Source: Doris montereyensis
Taxonomy: Eukaryota; Mollusca; Gastropoda; Nudibranchia; Dorididae
Length of the DNA stretch: 64,000 nucleotides
Direction: 5' to 3'
NCBI GenBank assembly: GCA_037039925.1
Contig: JAXRKP010001097.1
Coordinates: 71,001-135,000, forward strand
In this document: positions 1-45,766 of the stretch, one piece after another
How the letters are laid out: the number at the start of each line of letters is the position of its first letter
How positions within the stretch are numbered: the first letter of the stretch is position 1
Notes under the pieces: generated by a model
What the model was told of the DNA's origin: nothing
The model's input: only the letters and a program-made list of their open reading frames with translations
Database searches by the model: none
Position numbers and translations under genes: made by a program

Positions 1-675
1 CGTTCGTCATGCTCACGCATAGCTCCATGGTTTTGTTATAGTCTATAGAGTGCCTGTGAAATGTGCAAATTATATCACTCATTCATTTGATAACACGCCT
101 CTTGTAGTTATCGCCCTATTTGATTGGATCTAACCCCATCTTATTTGACTTTGGCTTAAGTTCCCAGCCAGGCCAACAACCCACTTTTTCAGTTTCCCCA
201 GGGTTGGGATGTTAGGCGGAGACCACTGTTCTATCAAATTGGATTACCACCATACTGTGTTGAACGCTTACAAACATGCTTCATATACAACAGACTGAAA
301 AGTTCTCACTTCCGACAATGTCTCGAAAAGCCAAAGTGTCCCATGTAACACTGTCCGATGTCAATGCTGACAAAATATGTCCAATTTAAGAAAAGATTAT
401 AAATAGACAAAAGAAATTACGGGATACATCACTAAACAATATATTTTAATGTTATTATCAGGTATTAATTTCGGACAGAAATATATGAGCCTATTTCAAT
501 TGCCTGTACAACTACATGGTTAGATTTTAAATAGTAATAGGGATACAATAAATGAACATTTGTCCTTCTGAAAATTAATTATCACATAATGATAATGCCA
601 ATACAAATGCAAATAGATCCACCTTACACAAGAGAGTTTTGAAAATTAAAAGGTACCTTCCTGGGAAGTGAGAAA
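1..675. other. No gene seen
   Basis: Mixed AT-rich sequence without a coding pattern or clear repeat that I could identify. Confidence 0.5.
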
Positions 676-792
676 GTAAAGTTCCTTCAAGGCCATTATG
701 GCCCTTGTAGCCAAAGCTTATCCTGGTGTCCATAGCATGAAGTGGAACAGGTCATAATAATTACCTCCTGGACATGACGCTAGTTGACATTG
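676..792 (-). mobile_element. SINE fragment (tRNA-derived family, 3' part)
   Basis: Reads aagttccttcaaggcc, then agcttatcctgg, agcatgaagtggaacaggt and ctagt. These match, in the same order, the 3' body of the two longer SINE copies at 29875-30174 (minus) and 43496-43793 (plus). The tRNA-like head is missing. Confidence 0.8.
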
Positions 793-1346
793 AACAAGAC
801 ATTTGTGTTTCTTTTTTTCTTCCACGACAAACAATGTGCATATTGACGACCTTTGCTATCAGCATCATGGTTTTGAGTAATGGGGATAAAGCTGTAATCA
901 AAGCTCTAATGATAGAGAAAGGATGGCAAGGGTCATGAATTGTAAGAGGATTTCTAAATAAAATTTGGAAATCACGCTGTCAACGGGATAGCTGAGAATT
1001 CAACTGATTATTCACCTATTTGCAGGTTATTTTAGTTTTTAGTAGGAGTGTTTTGTCATTATTTGATCTTAGGTTTCTTGTCGGGGTATCTATTCCTTTT
1101 CCAAAAGATCTTTGATGGGAATTGGGCTTCGGTAGGTGAGAGTTTTGTAGACTGGGTATATCCTATGTATAACTATTTTCTCAACAGGTAGCCTGTCCAA
1201 TGCATAGAGGAGAGAAATTTCAAGAAAAAAACAATGCCGTCCGCGTGGGCACCGACAGGTGATGCACCTGGCATTCCAATTTCTTTAGAGAAAGGAATAT
1301 AGCCAATCATAGAGCTTACGCTTGATGCAACAGGAGTCATCCATGT
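793..1346. other. No gene seen
   Basis: AT-rich, without a convincing coding pattern. A 73-codon open frame on the minus strand resembles nothing I know. Confidence 0.45.
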
Positions 1347-1420
1347 TGACCAAGTTAGCTGCCAAGGGGTCCCTGGGGAACTCGCAGCTTTCACACGATT
1401 TCGATGATGACCAAGTTAGC
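1347..1420. mobile_element. 48-bp insertion flanked by perfect 13-bp direct repeats
   Basis: TGACCAAGTTAGC occurs at 1347-1359 and 1408-1420. Between them, 1360-1407 starts TGCCAAGGGGTCCCTGGGGA and ends TTTCACACGATTTCGATGA. Near-identical inserts occur at 40309-40364 and 47453-47495 (both on the opposite strand), each with different flanking repeats. That is the mark of target-site duplication. Family unknown; it is too short to encode anything. Confidence 0.75.
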
Positions 1421-1460
1421 AATTAGGATACATTTTCTTACTCAAGAAAAAACACTGAAG

Positions 1461-1524
1461 TGGGGCTCGAACCCTGTACCTCTAGGTTACAGTGCAATGT
1501 CTTTTAACCACTCGGCCATCTCAT
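1461..1524 (-). mobile_element. tRNA-like sequence (SINE head or tRNA pseudogene)
   Basis: On the minus strand an A-box (TGGCCGAGTGG) and a B-box-like GGTTCGAGCCC lie about 40 bases apart, as in a Ser/Leu-type tRNA. The stem pairing and length are poor for a working tRNA, so a SINE head or dead copy is more likely. It differs from the SINE at 43496. Confidence 0.5.
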
Positions 1525-1929
1525 TCCCCGAGGAGAGATATGGCATATGCTAATATGTCTTTCTTTTTGACAGGACTAAGGTGTTCAGCTATGTTGATTA
1601 GGAATAAGATGACGACAAATTGTCTTCATCTCTTTATATATGCATTTAATTACTTGGTTGACTTGGTGCGACATCGAAAGCGGTTAGTCGAAATAAGCAC
1701 TAAGGTATTTTACATTAGTGGCGAAATCAACGATGTTGTTGCCAAAAATAATGTTGTTTCTCTCTTTCTGATGGATTATCTTAGGTATTTCATTGACTAA
1801 AGATTCTGTTCTATCATCAGTATCAATTTGTGATGGTTCAACCATTTTTTTCTATTTGAAATAAATTAAATAATCATTGATTAGAGCAATAATGCTATTG
1901 AAATCTTCAATAAATACAAAGTTATAAAT
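1525..1929. other. No gene seen
   Basis: AT-rich sequence leading into a minisatellite. No domain recognised in its open frames. Confidence 0.45.
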
Positions 1930-3460
1930 CTCAGGTACAAGCAATTATTGAGTTAAAGCAAGGGCGACTATTCAAGCAGTTTTGAAGTTAAAACCAGGGC
2001 AACTGTATAAGCAGTTATTGAGTTAAGCAAGGGCGACAGTATGAGCAGTTATTGAATTAAATCAAAGGAGACTGTATAAAAGCAATTATTGACTTAAGCA
2101 AGCGCGAGTGTGCAAGTAGTTTCTGAGTGAAAGCAAGGGCGACAATTCAAGCAGTTATGAAGTTAAAGCGAGTGTAACTATTCAAGCAGTTATGGAGTTA
2201 AATCAAGCCCGACTTTTCAAGCAGTATGGAGTCAAAGCAAGTGAAACTATTCAAGAAGTTATTGAGAGCAAGCAAGCCTGACTATTCAGACAGTTATTGG
2301 ATGCAAGCAAGCCTGACTATTCAGGCAATTATTGAGTGAAAGCAAGCCTGACTATTCAGGCAATTATTGAGTGAAAGCAAGCCTGACTATTCAGGCAATT
2401 ATTGAGTGAAAGCAAGCCTGACTATTCAGGCAATTATTGAGTGAAAGCAAGCCTGACTATTCAGGCAATTATTGAGTGAAAGTAAGCCTGACTATTCAGG
2501 CAATTATTGAGTGAAAGCAAGCCTGACTATTCAGGCAATTATTGAGTGAAAGCAAGCCTGACTATTCAGGCAATTACTATTCAGGCAATTATTGGATGCA
2601 AGCAAGCCTGACTATGCAATCAGTTATTGAGTGAAAGCAAGCCTGACTATTCAGGCAATTATTGAGTGAAAGCAAGCCTGACTATTCAGGCAATTATTAG
2701 GTGCAAGCAAGCCTGACTATTCAGGCAATTATTAAGTGAAAGCAAGCCTGACTATTCAGGCAATTATCAATTATTGAGTGAAAGCAAGCCTGACTATTCA
2801 GGCAATTATCAATTATTGAGTGAAAGCAAGCCTGACTATTCAGGCAATTATCAATTATTGAGTGAAAGCAAGTCCGACTATTCAAGCAGTTATTGAGTGA
2901 AAGCAAGCCTGGCTATTCAGGCAATTATTAAGTGAAAGCAAGCATGCCTATTCAGGCAATTATTGAGTGAAAGTGAAAGCAAGCCTGACTATTCAGGCAA
3001 TTATTGAGTGAAAGTGAAAGCAAGCCTGACTATTCAGGCAATTATTGAGTGAAAGTGAAAACAAGCCTGACTATTCAGGCAATTATTGAGTGAAAGTGAA
3101 ATCAAGCCTGACTATTCAGGCAATTATTGAGTGAAAGCAAGCCTGACTATTCAAGCAGTGATTGAGTTAAAGCAAACCCAGCTATTCAAGCAGTGGTGGA
3201 GTTAAAGCAAACCCAACTATTCAAGCAGTTATCGAGTTAAAGCAAACCCAACTATTCAAGCAGTTATCGAGTTAAAGCAAGCCCGATTAGTCAAGCAGTT
3301 ATTGAGTTATAGCAAGCCTGACTATTCAAGCAAGTAAACGCGACTATTCAAGCAGTGATGGAGTTAAAGCAAACCCGACTATTCAAGCAATGGTGGAGTT
3401 AAAGCAAACCCAACTATTCAAGCAGTGGTGGGGTTAAAGTCAACGCGACTATCCAATCAG
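1930..3460. repeat. 35-bp minisatellite with a hairpin in each unit
   Basis: Roughly 40 units of about 35 bp, degenerate at both ends and nearly identical in the middle (about 2330-3140). Each unit has GCCTGACTATTCAGGC, a 6-bp inverted repeat with a 4-nt loop, then AATTATTGAGTGAAAGCAA. Variants carry extra 'tcaattat' or 'gtgaaa' insertions. Single degraded units reappear at about 4240-4350. Confidence 0.95.
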
Positions 3461-4639
3461 TTAGGGCCTTGGCTCAAGTTAATTCACAGGGCAGTCGGGG
3501 CAAAATTAAGAGTCCTATCAAAAATACACGAGATGGCCTTTGTTGTGGATGTGGGTAATATCAAAGACCGCATACTATACGGTCTTTGGTAATATCAAAT
3601 CAAATCAAAAGTAACTTATATTCAACATAAAAAAATCTACACTGCAAGATGATGTCTCTGTTCCTCATGGACAAACTTTTAAGAAGTCGCAGGAGAAATC
3701 CCATATTTTTGGTTCATTCTCTGGTATGCCACATATTATTGAGGGAGCATCATACTAATGTTATATATTGTACCAGGATCTCTAAAACAAAAAGTCAACA
3801 TTTTAAATTTATTTTCCTATGTCAAAGTCAAACTTTGATGAGTTTGTGAACATCTTGAGACCGAATTATGTCATTCGACAGCACAAATACATAAAATAAC
3901 CCAGTTTCATGTATGGCGGTACTGATACATAACATGCGTTAGGATTAATGTGTTGCCTCAAAAGGTCTAGATCGATTTAAAGGCGTAAAGAAGAAGAAAA
4001 CGTTGAGCTCGCCGACGGGAAATGTATCCGGTGTGTCAGTGTCAGTGTCAGTGTCAGTGTCAGGGACCAAGGCGTCAATGTTTCCTCAACGGCGTACTTG
4101 CGAGTGAGCGACACTCATCGGGCACGCCAGGGTGAGGGATGCGTTTCCTGCTTGTCGCTCGTGTGACCGTGCTCATTTACCCCGATGCGCAGTATTCACT
4201 GCTGCAACATTTCCGTCTCCCGTGTCATTACTGTCAAGGCCGTTATTGAGTGAAGCAAGCGTAGCAACTATAGAAACAGTTATTAATATTATTGAGTGAA
4301 GCATAGCTGGGCAATCGCATGAGCGTGCTTAAAAGTAAGCAATCGCGAGTGTCCAAGCAACTAGAGCAAGTGCGAACGTCCATTCGGGCTCCTGTGGAAT
4401 TAGTCTACATTGATCTACAGTCTATAGATTCAGAGGTAGAGTGAGGACTGATAAAAAGAAAGAAAGATCCACGTTTAGATCTACAAGTACACGCGAGGAG
4501 CGTGCCCAAGGCAGCCATCAGGTCACCAAAGTAAGGGCTGTCGTGTCTGTACGACTAACGAGTCGGCACTGACTCGCATTACCGGTGGCCTGCTGGGTTA
4601 CTTCTACACTACTGGTTGGTAGTAAGTGAAGAGTGATGG
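3461..4639. other. Non-coding; short GTGTCA repeat and stray satellite units
   Basis: Contains about five (GTGTCA) units near 4032-4062 and a more GC-rich stretch (4010-4230). Two degraded copies of the 35-bp unit lie near 4240-4300. No gene recognised. Confidence 0.5.
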
Positions 4640-4790
4640 TATTAAATAATATTAAATAATATTAAAGCCCTATATGAACAAAGACGAGACAAATACAAAA
4701 TAATAGACAGAAACAAAAATATTTGGGTACCAATAGTACCATTGGATGAAACCTGCGATGTAACCTTCGCGCCAGCGGCACCCGATACAT
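4640..4790 (-). mobile_element. Partial copy of a foldback, tRNA-like element
   Basis: ATTAAAGCCCTATATGAACA, then AATAATAGACAGAAAC and CCATTGGATGAAACCTGCGA, match the left arm and the tRNA-like centre of the complete element at 47015-47280. The right arm is missing here. Confidence 0.65.
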
Positions 4791-5105
4791 CACCATAAAG
4801 AGATAGAGAGTGCGCTACCAAACCTATTATTTCATGCCATTATCCTTCGTTTTTAACATGCCCCTTGCCTCACGGGTTGTCTTTGGCTTCTTCTACTACT
4901 AGTGCTAGATCTAGTACAATGTAGTAGGCCTAATTTCAGAACGCGTTCATCTTGACTCTCGTTGACTGGCGTGAGTCAGCAGTATAACAACCATTGCTCA
5001 CCACATCCAACCCCTCAACCTAATTAATAAGAACAGCGCGCCTTATTCCTGCTAGTGCTAGTGCTAGGGGCACTGACAAGCGCTGTAAATCTCTGCTGTA
5101 GGTAG

Positions 5106-5106
<1 letters not shown>

Positions 5107-5184
<78 letters not shown>
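5107..5184. repeat. (TA)n microsatellite
   Basis: About 39 uninterrupted TA units. A poly-C run follows at about 5213-5228. Confidence 0.98.
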
Positions 5185-5185
<1 letters not shown>

Positions 5186-5229
5186 TTGTAATTTACAATA
5201 TATTTCCACCCAACCCCCCCCCCCCCCTT

Positions 5230-6127
5230 CCCAAAGATTGGCTACAATTTCATAACCGCAGTATATGCATTTTCATTTTACAACTGGTCCACGGTTCTCT
5301 AGTCATATTTTATAAAAAGAAAATTAAATACGTATGTGAGTGCATAATGTGGGGCATATGGTACCACATGAGTCGTCACTGTTCATTTGGAATAATACGC
5401 ACACAAAAAAAAACCCAAAAGCTTCACCCTACAAATGAAAAACAACGACAACAACCCGACAAGAGCAAAACAAAACCAACAACATACAATCCAAACAAAT
5501 ATTCACTAAAACCAAATACAAGTATGAAGAAAAGCCAAGATCACCCCCTCCCTCCCCTCCCCCCCCCCCTGGTCATCTTTCCAAAATCAACCATTCTGAA
5601 ACAAGCAGCAAAATCAAAACAGGAAACCCCAATATAAAAAAAAAAACAACCCCAAAACAAAACATCTCCACATCCTCACTTTTTTCCCACAGGAGCATAA
5701 CAAAATGTGTAAATTCTGAATACATTATACAACTTCTAGGGGGGGGAAGGAGGAACATTTGTACACCTACCCTTACACTAAATTGCTCTCTCAGACACAA
5801 CTTTGCCATTCTCACTTTAAGTTTTTAAAAAAAGAAAAGAAAACTATACACTCACAGGAAATCGGCAGCGACCTCCTTTGATTGATTTGTTCTCATATTT
5901 CCTTTCAGATCAAACATCCCATGTTTTCCAAATAAATACAGCTTTTCTTACCGCTCTTAACCACTGATTAGTATGTTTTTTTCCTGGCTTTTGTGTGTGT
6001 TTCTAGTTCATTCATTAGTTTGCTCACCCTCAATCTCACTCATCTATTCCAGTCAGTTTGTCAATTTAACCCGCACCTTCAGATTTCATCCTCCAATGCT
6101 CTCATTTTCTCTTTCCCCGTAACAAGC
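5230..6127. other. No gene seen; A-rich and C-rich simple sequence
   Basis: A-rich tracts, two poly-C/T runs (5540-5570) and a poly-G run near 5740. Open frames here have low-complexity composition and no recognised domain. Confidence 0.5.
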
Positions 6128-6171
6128 AGTGGACAGGTAAGCACCTGTATGGGGAGTAGATGATCCCGCCC

Positions 6172-6385
6172 TCCACTAGTCTCCTGCTGCCTTGCAGGCA
6201 GGTCTTGGCTGACCAAAGGCTAAGGGAGTTAACAGTGAAAAAAAACAACTTGCTGCCTTGCAGGCCAGTCTTGATTGACCAAAGGCTAAGGGAGTTAACC
6301 CTGACAGGAAATAACAACATGCTGCCTTGCAGGCTGGTCTTGATTGACCAAAGGCTAGGGGAGATAACCCTGGCAGAAAATAACA
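6172..6385 (+). repeat. Tandem repeats in the LINE 5' region
   Basis: Three units, each with CTGCCTTGCAGGC, then CTTG.(C/T)TGACCAAAGGCTA and GGGAGTTAAC. Two further copies of this module are at 37230-37522 and 40940-41240 on the minus strand. Tandem monomers at the 5' end suggest a promoter-like role, by analogy with other LINEs. Confidence 0.85.
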
Positions 6386-6549
6386 AGGCCCGGAAGGGGG
6401 CCTCAAGGTGGCAGGCCCACCATCTACCTAGGGTACAGTGGGATAATCCCCTGCTTATCCAAAACAATCTGATTCAACGTAATATATACAATGATATACC
6501 CGGCTTGAACTTTTGAAGACGACTCTGGAAATTTTTGGAACATGGAATT

Positions 6550-7380
6550 AGCTGAAGAAATGGAAAAATTCAAAGTAGACATTTTGGCTATTAATATTAT
6601 TACAGAAACAAAGAAAAAAGGACAAGGAATAGAAAATGTAGGACTAAATCATACTTTAATCTTCTCAGGAGTAGATGTCAAAGGATGAAAGATAGAACTA
6701 GAGCAGGAGTAGGCCTGCTAATGCATAAAAGGCAAGAAATGATACTAGATAGCTGGAAATTTGTAAGCCCACAGCTATTAGAGGTAAATATTAAACCAAA
6801 AGGAAGAGAAATTAAATTATTCATAGCTTATGGACCAAACGAAGATGCCATCAAAGAAGAAAAAGATATCTTGGAAAACGATTTACAAATAGCTGCAGAG
6901 AATCTCAAACCCAAACAGGAATTGATGGTTTCAGGAGATTTAAACGCTAGAGTAGGCAACAATGTAGAAACATCAGGAGGAGTAATATGTAAAGAAGGAG
7001 AGACAACAATTCTCCAAATGGGAAGAAACTTATAGATTTTTGCCTAAAGAATAACATGAAAATAGCTAACACATTTTTTCCTCATAAAGATATCCACACA
7101 TATACAAGAGTAAATGAAGACAGATATGAAAAGTGAATCATAGACTACATAATAGTTAGCAGCTCCCTTTTTACAGTACAATGGATGCTAGAGGAAGCAG
7201 AGGAGCTGAAATATTTAGTAATCATCACCTAGTGATTGTCAAAATGAGATCATTAACTGAAGATAACAAACAGAAAAGGAAAGAGAAGAAAGCTACTAAA
7301 CTCAAAATAGAAGAACTAAATAAACCAATTGTAAAACATATATATATACCAATCCAGGATGAAAATATCTATCAGTGAAA
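6550..7380 (+). pseudogene. LINE copy 1 endonuclease, broken
   Basis: Motifs visible: EEMEKFKVDILAI, ITETKKKGQG, DRTRAGVGLLMHKRQE, SGDLNARVG and IFSNHHLVIVKMR. In the last motif the catalytic SDHH is changed to SNHH. Frames break at about 6687, 7035 and 7137. It also lacks the short insert carried by copy 2. Confidence 0.88.
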
Positions 7381-8079
7381 TGCAGATGGATCTGAAGGAA
7401 AGTACAATAGAAGAAAAGTGGCAAATATATAAAGAAACACTCATCAGTTGTACTGAAGAGGTCTGTGGTAGGAAACAAATTAAAGGAGATAGGAAAAGAA
7501 CAGTGTGGTAAAATGAGGATTTCAAGACTAAGATCAAAGAAAAGAAGGATGCCTGGAAGAAATACTTGCAAACAAAGAGACCAGAGGATAGGATAAATTA
7601 TGTGACTAAAAGAACTATCGCCAAAGAGGAAGTTAGGAAAGCAAAACAGGAACAATGGGAAGAGTTTGGACAAAGACTTCAAGAAAGCTATCAAGGAAAT
7701 CAAAAGCTGTTCTGGGGAGCAATGAAGAGCATGAGAAAGACCAAAGCATGCCCAATACAACAAATTGTTTAAGAACGCCAAAGGAGAAATAATGAAAGGA
7801 CACAGCGAAATCATGGAAACATGGAGAAAGTATTTTCAACAATTACATAATCCATTCAGAACATATCATTTATGAAACAAGGACTACAGATCAATTATTA
7901 AGAGTAACAAATAATCGAGATGAGACAGCTGAAGATGTAGTTATCTCAATGGAAGAACTTCAAACAGCTATAAGAAAAATTAGGAAAAGCCCCAGAAGCA
8001 GATCAAGTTTATCCAGAAAGGATTAAAAACCAAGGGAGAGAAGCAGACAAACTACTACTAGCATACCATTGACTTGCAC

Positions 8080-9175
8080 TTGTGTTTTATAGACTTAGAA
8101 AAGGCATTTGACACTGTGAGGAGGGATGAACTATGGCATTCCTTAAAAGAACACAATGTAGAGCAAAATTTAATAGATTAGAAGCCATTTAAAAGTTTTT
8201 ACAATAAACCAACATGTGCAGTGAGAGTAGCTGGAAATGTATCTGAAGAATTTGATGAAAATATAGAAGTAAGACAGGATTGTGTCCTAAGTCCTCTTTT
8301 GTTTATCACATTTATGGATTCAGTCGCAAAGGCATCCTCAAAAATGAAGAAAATGAATGTAGGTATGTGGAAGGTCAAACCAGCAAATGTATCAATGCTT
8401 TCATTTGCCGATGATTTAGTTTGTGTTTGGAAAATCAGAAAGGGACCTCCAGTCAAATATTAACATAATGAATAATGAATTAAATAAAAGAGGAATGAGA
8501 ATAAATGCAAAGAAAACCAAAACAATGCTAGTAACTAGAGAAGCTAAAACACAAAATCTTAAATTAGGCAGGGAGAATATAGAACAAGTTCAAAGCTACA
8601 ATTACTTAGGAGTAATGATTAAATCAGACTCAGAGGGAAAACTAAGAGAAGAAATCAGCCAGAGAATTAAAAAGGCAAGTGCAATATATAACCATCTAGG
8701 AAAGGCATTTGTAGGCAAACAAAAATTGCCAACAAAAACCAAAATGGCAGTATACAACACAGTTTATTGTCCTACTCTCCTCTATGGCAGTGAAACCTGG
8801 GCCTTAGACAGTAGGGAATACACTAGAGTGCAGGCAGCCGAAATGAAATATCTAAGAAGAGTAGTAGGGAAAACTAACAGAAACAAAATCAGAAACACAA
8901 CAATAAGAGATCAAATCAAAGGAGATAGCATAAAAACTAAGATAGAAATGAATCAAGTGAGATGGTTTGGGCATGTTAACAGAATGAATGACAATAGAAT
9001 AGTTAAATCAGTATACAGTGCTAAAACTCAAGGTAAAAGACCAAAAGGCAGACCTTGGACTACTTGGAGAAAGTGGGAAGAAGATATAAAAGAGGCATTA
9101 ACGCAAAGAAATTTAACTTTCACAGAAAGAAACAGAAAATGCCAGGACAGGGCAGCCTGGAGAAAGATAATTTAG
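8080..9175 (+). pseudogene. LINE copy 1 reverse transcriptase, broken
   Basis: Motifs: YRLRKAFDTVRRDELWHSL, VRQDCVLSPLLFITFMDS (normally QGC) and MLSFADDLV, with the catalytic DD kept. A frame change near 8423-8460 leads into a long open stretch with INAKKTKTML, YNYLGVMIKSD, LLYGSETWALD and VRWFGHVNRM, ending at 9175. Confidence 0.9.
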
Positions 9176-9270
9176 GGCATCTAAAACCCATACGCCGGAA
9201 GGTAGAATGGGAGCTAATATTTAATAAAGAAAGAAAGAAAGGTAACAACATAACATCAACCATATAATCT

Positions 9271-10464
9271 TTTGCTCTCTACTCATTGCGATAGTCAAGC
9301 ATTCTGAAGGTTAGCAACATGTTTTAATGAAAGAAATACAATGCTGCCAAAGCTGAGGTATAATTGCTAGCCTGCATGGAAGATAATTGCTGAGAGCCAA
9401 TTTGTTAGTCAGCCTTTTACACTCTAATTGCAAGTATGTGAGGTTTGGTTCTCTGTGGAGGTCTGGCTGGATGAATATTATTTCACTACTTACTGTCAGA
9501 CAGAATTTGTTCTCTGGAATTTTGCAATGCCTGAACTGTTTCAGAGCTGAATACCATTGAGTTGACTTAAGTTTAATTTTATTGCTGCTATGACTAGATT
9601 CTTTGGACTCAGGATTTATAAAGTTTTCTGATGGTGATCTAAGGTACAGTGAAGGACAAGAATGTTTTTACAAGAAAGATAAAAAAGCAAGACTGGCTTG
9701 GCTCTATAAATTCTTAACACAAAAAATATGAATATGAATTGTTCGGAAGTTCGGTAAATGGAATTGTGGATTGAGCAAAAATTAACAGATTAAAAAAAAA
9801 AAACCTGTCAAGAGTTTTCATAGTATTAAAAATATGTCAACCAGACAAGTGAAGTAGACATGAATGATATCTTTAAAAAAATGTTTATAGACATAATATG
9901 AGCTGAAAAACAGATACGGTTATCTTTTGTGGGTGTCTCAACTGTCATCATCACATATTTTTATTTAAAGTTTACTCAGGTGATTGACTTTAATTGTAAA
10001 CTGTCATGTATTTTTTTAGGAATGTTGAGAGTTGGAAATAACTAATGAAAGACAAAACGTCTTAAAAATAAATATTTTCTATTTCAAACTCTTTTCATTA
10101 CATTACACTGACATTGATCCTTTGATTATACATACATGTAAAATCAAATTATAGGAAAGCCTGAAAAGATTTTTTTTCTTACCTGTTTGATATAAATTTG
10201 AAATTTTTACTTTTTTAACAAATCATCCAATTGGTTACTAAAGCTCTATTACGTTTCATTCTCTTGGTTTATTTGATTTTCAAAACAGGATCATGAAAAT
10301 GTTTGTTTGTATTTGTTAATACTGTTGATTGTTTTTAGTAAGAAGACTCAATCACTTTTCGAAGACCATATTTTTCCTTTCTCTTTTACCCTTTTCTATT
10401 TCCTCTCTTTTCATATATTTTTTTATGTAGATTAACCATATCCTTTTGCTATTTTCTTTTCCAG
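9271..10464. other. Flank upstream of the first coding exon
   Basis: AT-rich, no coding pattern. Because the first coding exon starts at an acceptor (10464), the promoter and a non-coding exon must lie here or further upstream. I cannot point to them. Confidence 0.5.
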
Positions 10465-10575
10465 GTGTAAAGTCATGCAGTGCAGGATTTACCCAGGACC
10501 CATGGTTAGCAAAAAAGAGAGGATTGTAAACTGATGTGTTGAAAAAACCAGAAACTGAAACCGACAATCAACAAC

Positions 10576-44169
<33,594 letters not shown>

Positions 44170-44214
44170 TGGAAGTTCAAAACAAAGAATAGAGGGGAAA
44201 AGAAAGTGAAAATC

Positions 44215-44242
44215 AATAAAAATTGTAAAGCTTTCCAATAAA
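44215..44242 (+). promoter_or_regulatory. Candidate polyadenylation signals of the MET-like gene
   Basis: AATAAA at 44215-44220 and again at 44237-44242, 46 and 68 bases after the stop codon, followed by a T-rich stretch. They are the nearest canonical signals. A longer 3' UTR using later AATAAA sites cannot be excluded. Confidence 0.6.
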
Positions 44243-44860
44243 TGTTATTTTCCTTGTTAATTAAGCTTAAATTTTTATCACGCGTCCAGTATGAAATGTG
44301 CATAATGTTTCTGACAGGATATGTATATATATATATCGTCCTTGCATTAAATATATGTATCAGTGTACAAGTATATACATTTTGTGATTGTTGAAAAGGA
44401 TTGTCCCAAAGGTAAAGGGAAATACTTTGAAATTAAGACTTAAGGGAGAAAAGGACCCAATCAGCTATTTCAAATGTCTATTGCTTATTTTCTTGTTCTC
44501 CCTTTATATCATTGTTGGTAAGATTTTTTTATGAGACTTGAGAAAGGTTTAATCTTATTATTTTAATGTTGTACATCCATGACTGACTAAAATAACAAAT
44601 CTGTTACTATTGAAAAATAATTATATTTTACAGGGTTACGATACTTTGAGGCGGTCGGACAAGCCAATCTCTATGATAATGTAACCACCTGTGTTTGTGT
44701 ATTGTTGCAGCAACGCTTTAAACTATTATCTTTTTTATTTGCTTCTTCTGTGAACTGTTGTCCTGTCATCATGCCCTTCTAACTCTAAGATTTTCATTTA
44801 ATGCACACTTGTTGATTTAAGTTACTGATCAAATTTTAAGTACTCCCCTCCCTCCTTAAC
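44243..44860. other. 3' flank of the MET-like gene
   Basis: AT-rich; could include an extended 3' UTR. No gene seen. Confidence 0.5.
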
Positions 44861-44861
44861 C

Positions 44862-44917
44862 ACACACACACACACAAGCATACACACAAAGATTTACAAA
44901 CTCAGATTGACACACTG

Positions 44918-44963
<46 letters not shown>

Positions 44964-45008
44964 ACACACACACACACACACACGAACACACACACACACA
45001 CACACACC
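44862..45008. repeat. (CA)n microsatellite, interrupted
   Basis: CA blocks at 44862-44875 and 44929-45006 with CGAA interruptions. Confidence 0.96.
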
Positions 45009-45399
45009 TCTGATTTGTATTACCAGCTGTGAGGTTTTGCATTGCAACATGTGTAAATTCTCAATATGCGAAGATGATTGAATGTTATGAAATGAATCAA
45101 TTTAATTGTCTTTTTGAAAATTTGTATATATGAGATTTTACCTCCTGATTTCTGCACAAAATTCTCCATAGCCGACTAAGAGCATACTCAAGTTTGAAAC
45201 ATTTTGTCAGATAATTTCACTTGGCATTACGTATAGGCAATAATTTCAGTATTTATCCAACTTTTAAGATTGTTTCATGATCTTGTGTCCAGGAGTCTTT
45301 GTGATTTAATGATGACATGACATGTGAATTGAAGAGAAACAAAACCTTGTGGCCATAATATGATAAGTTATTAAAAACAGATAGACAGATGAACAGACA

Positions 45400-45481
<82 letters not shown>

Positions 45482-45485
45482 TACA
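45400..45485. repeat. (CA)n microsatellite
   Basis: About 38 CA units, nearly pure. Confidence 0.98.
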
Positions 45486-45587
45486 CACTACTTACTCATG
45501 CAACCCCAAGCTTGACTTATAGATTCGAACGTCAACTTTTCTTAAATTATCTATTGGAAATTTAAAATGAAAACTGTGGGTCAACAT

Positions 45588-45684
45588 GCATTTCATGCTG
45601 TGACATTTAGATTTGTATGCATTTCATGCTGTGACATTTAGATTTGTATGCATTTCATGCTGTGACATTTAGATTTGTATGCAT
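45588..45684. repeat. 31-bp tandem repeat, three units
   Basis: GCATTTCATGCTGTGACATT then TAGATTTGTAT, three almost identical units. Confidence 0.93.
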
Positions 45685-45766
45685 CAATATATATTGAAGT
45701 CATATATCAATTTCAAAAGATTTCACTTTTATTGGCTCACATTTTGTATTTTGTCTCCTCTTCTCT

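Larger units (their letters stand above)
6128..9270 (+). mobile_element. RTE-type LINE, copy 1, decayed
   Basis: Non-LTR retrotransposon with a 5' region (6128-6480) holding three ~65-70 bp repeats, an APE-type endonuclease, a reverse transcriptase and a short tail ending in AAAGAAAGAAAGAAAGG. It is dead: the endonuclease start has a small deletion (GTWN runs straight into LAEEMEKF), stops and frameshifts are scattered, and about 100 residues seem lost before the RT motif KAFDTVRRDEL. The RTE assignment rests on the endonuclease-RT order, the C-terminal VRWFGHVNRM text and the simple-repeat tail. Confidence 0.9.

Noticed and set aside
1461..1524. tRNA gene (Ser/Leu type)
   Set aside because: Has A- and B-box-like parts but poor stems and length; more likely a SINE head or pseudogene.
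5347..5815. Pro/Lys-rich frames on both strands
   Set aside because: Low-complexity A- and C-rich sequence; no coding signal.
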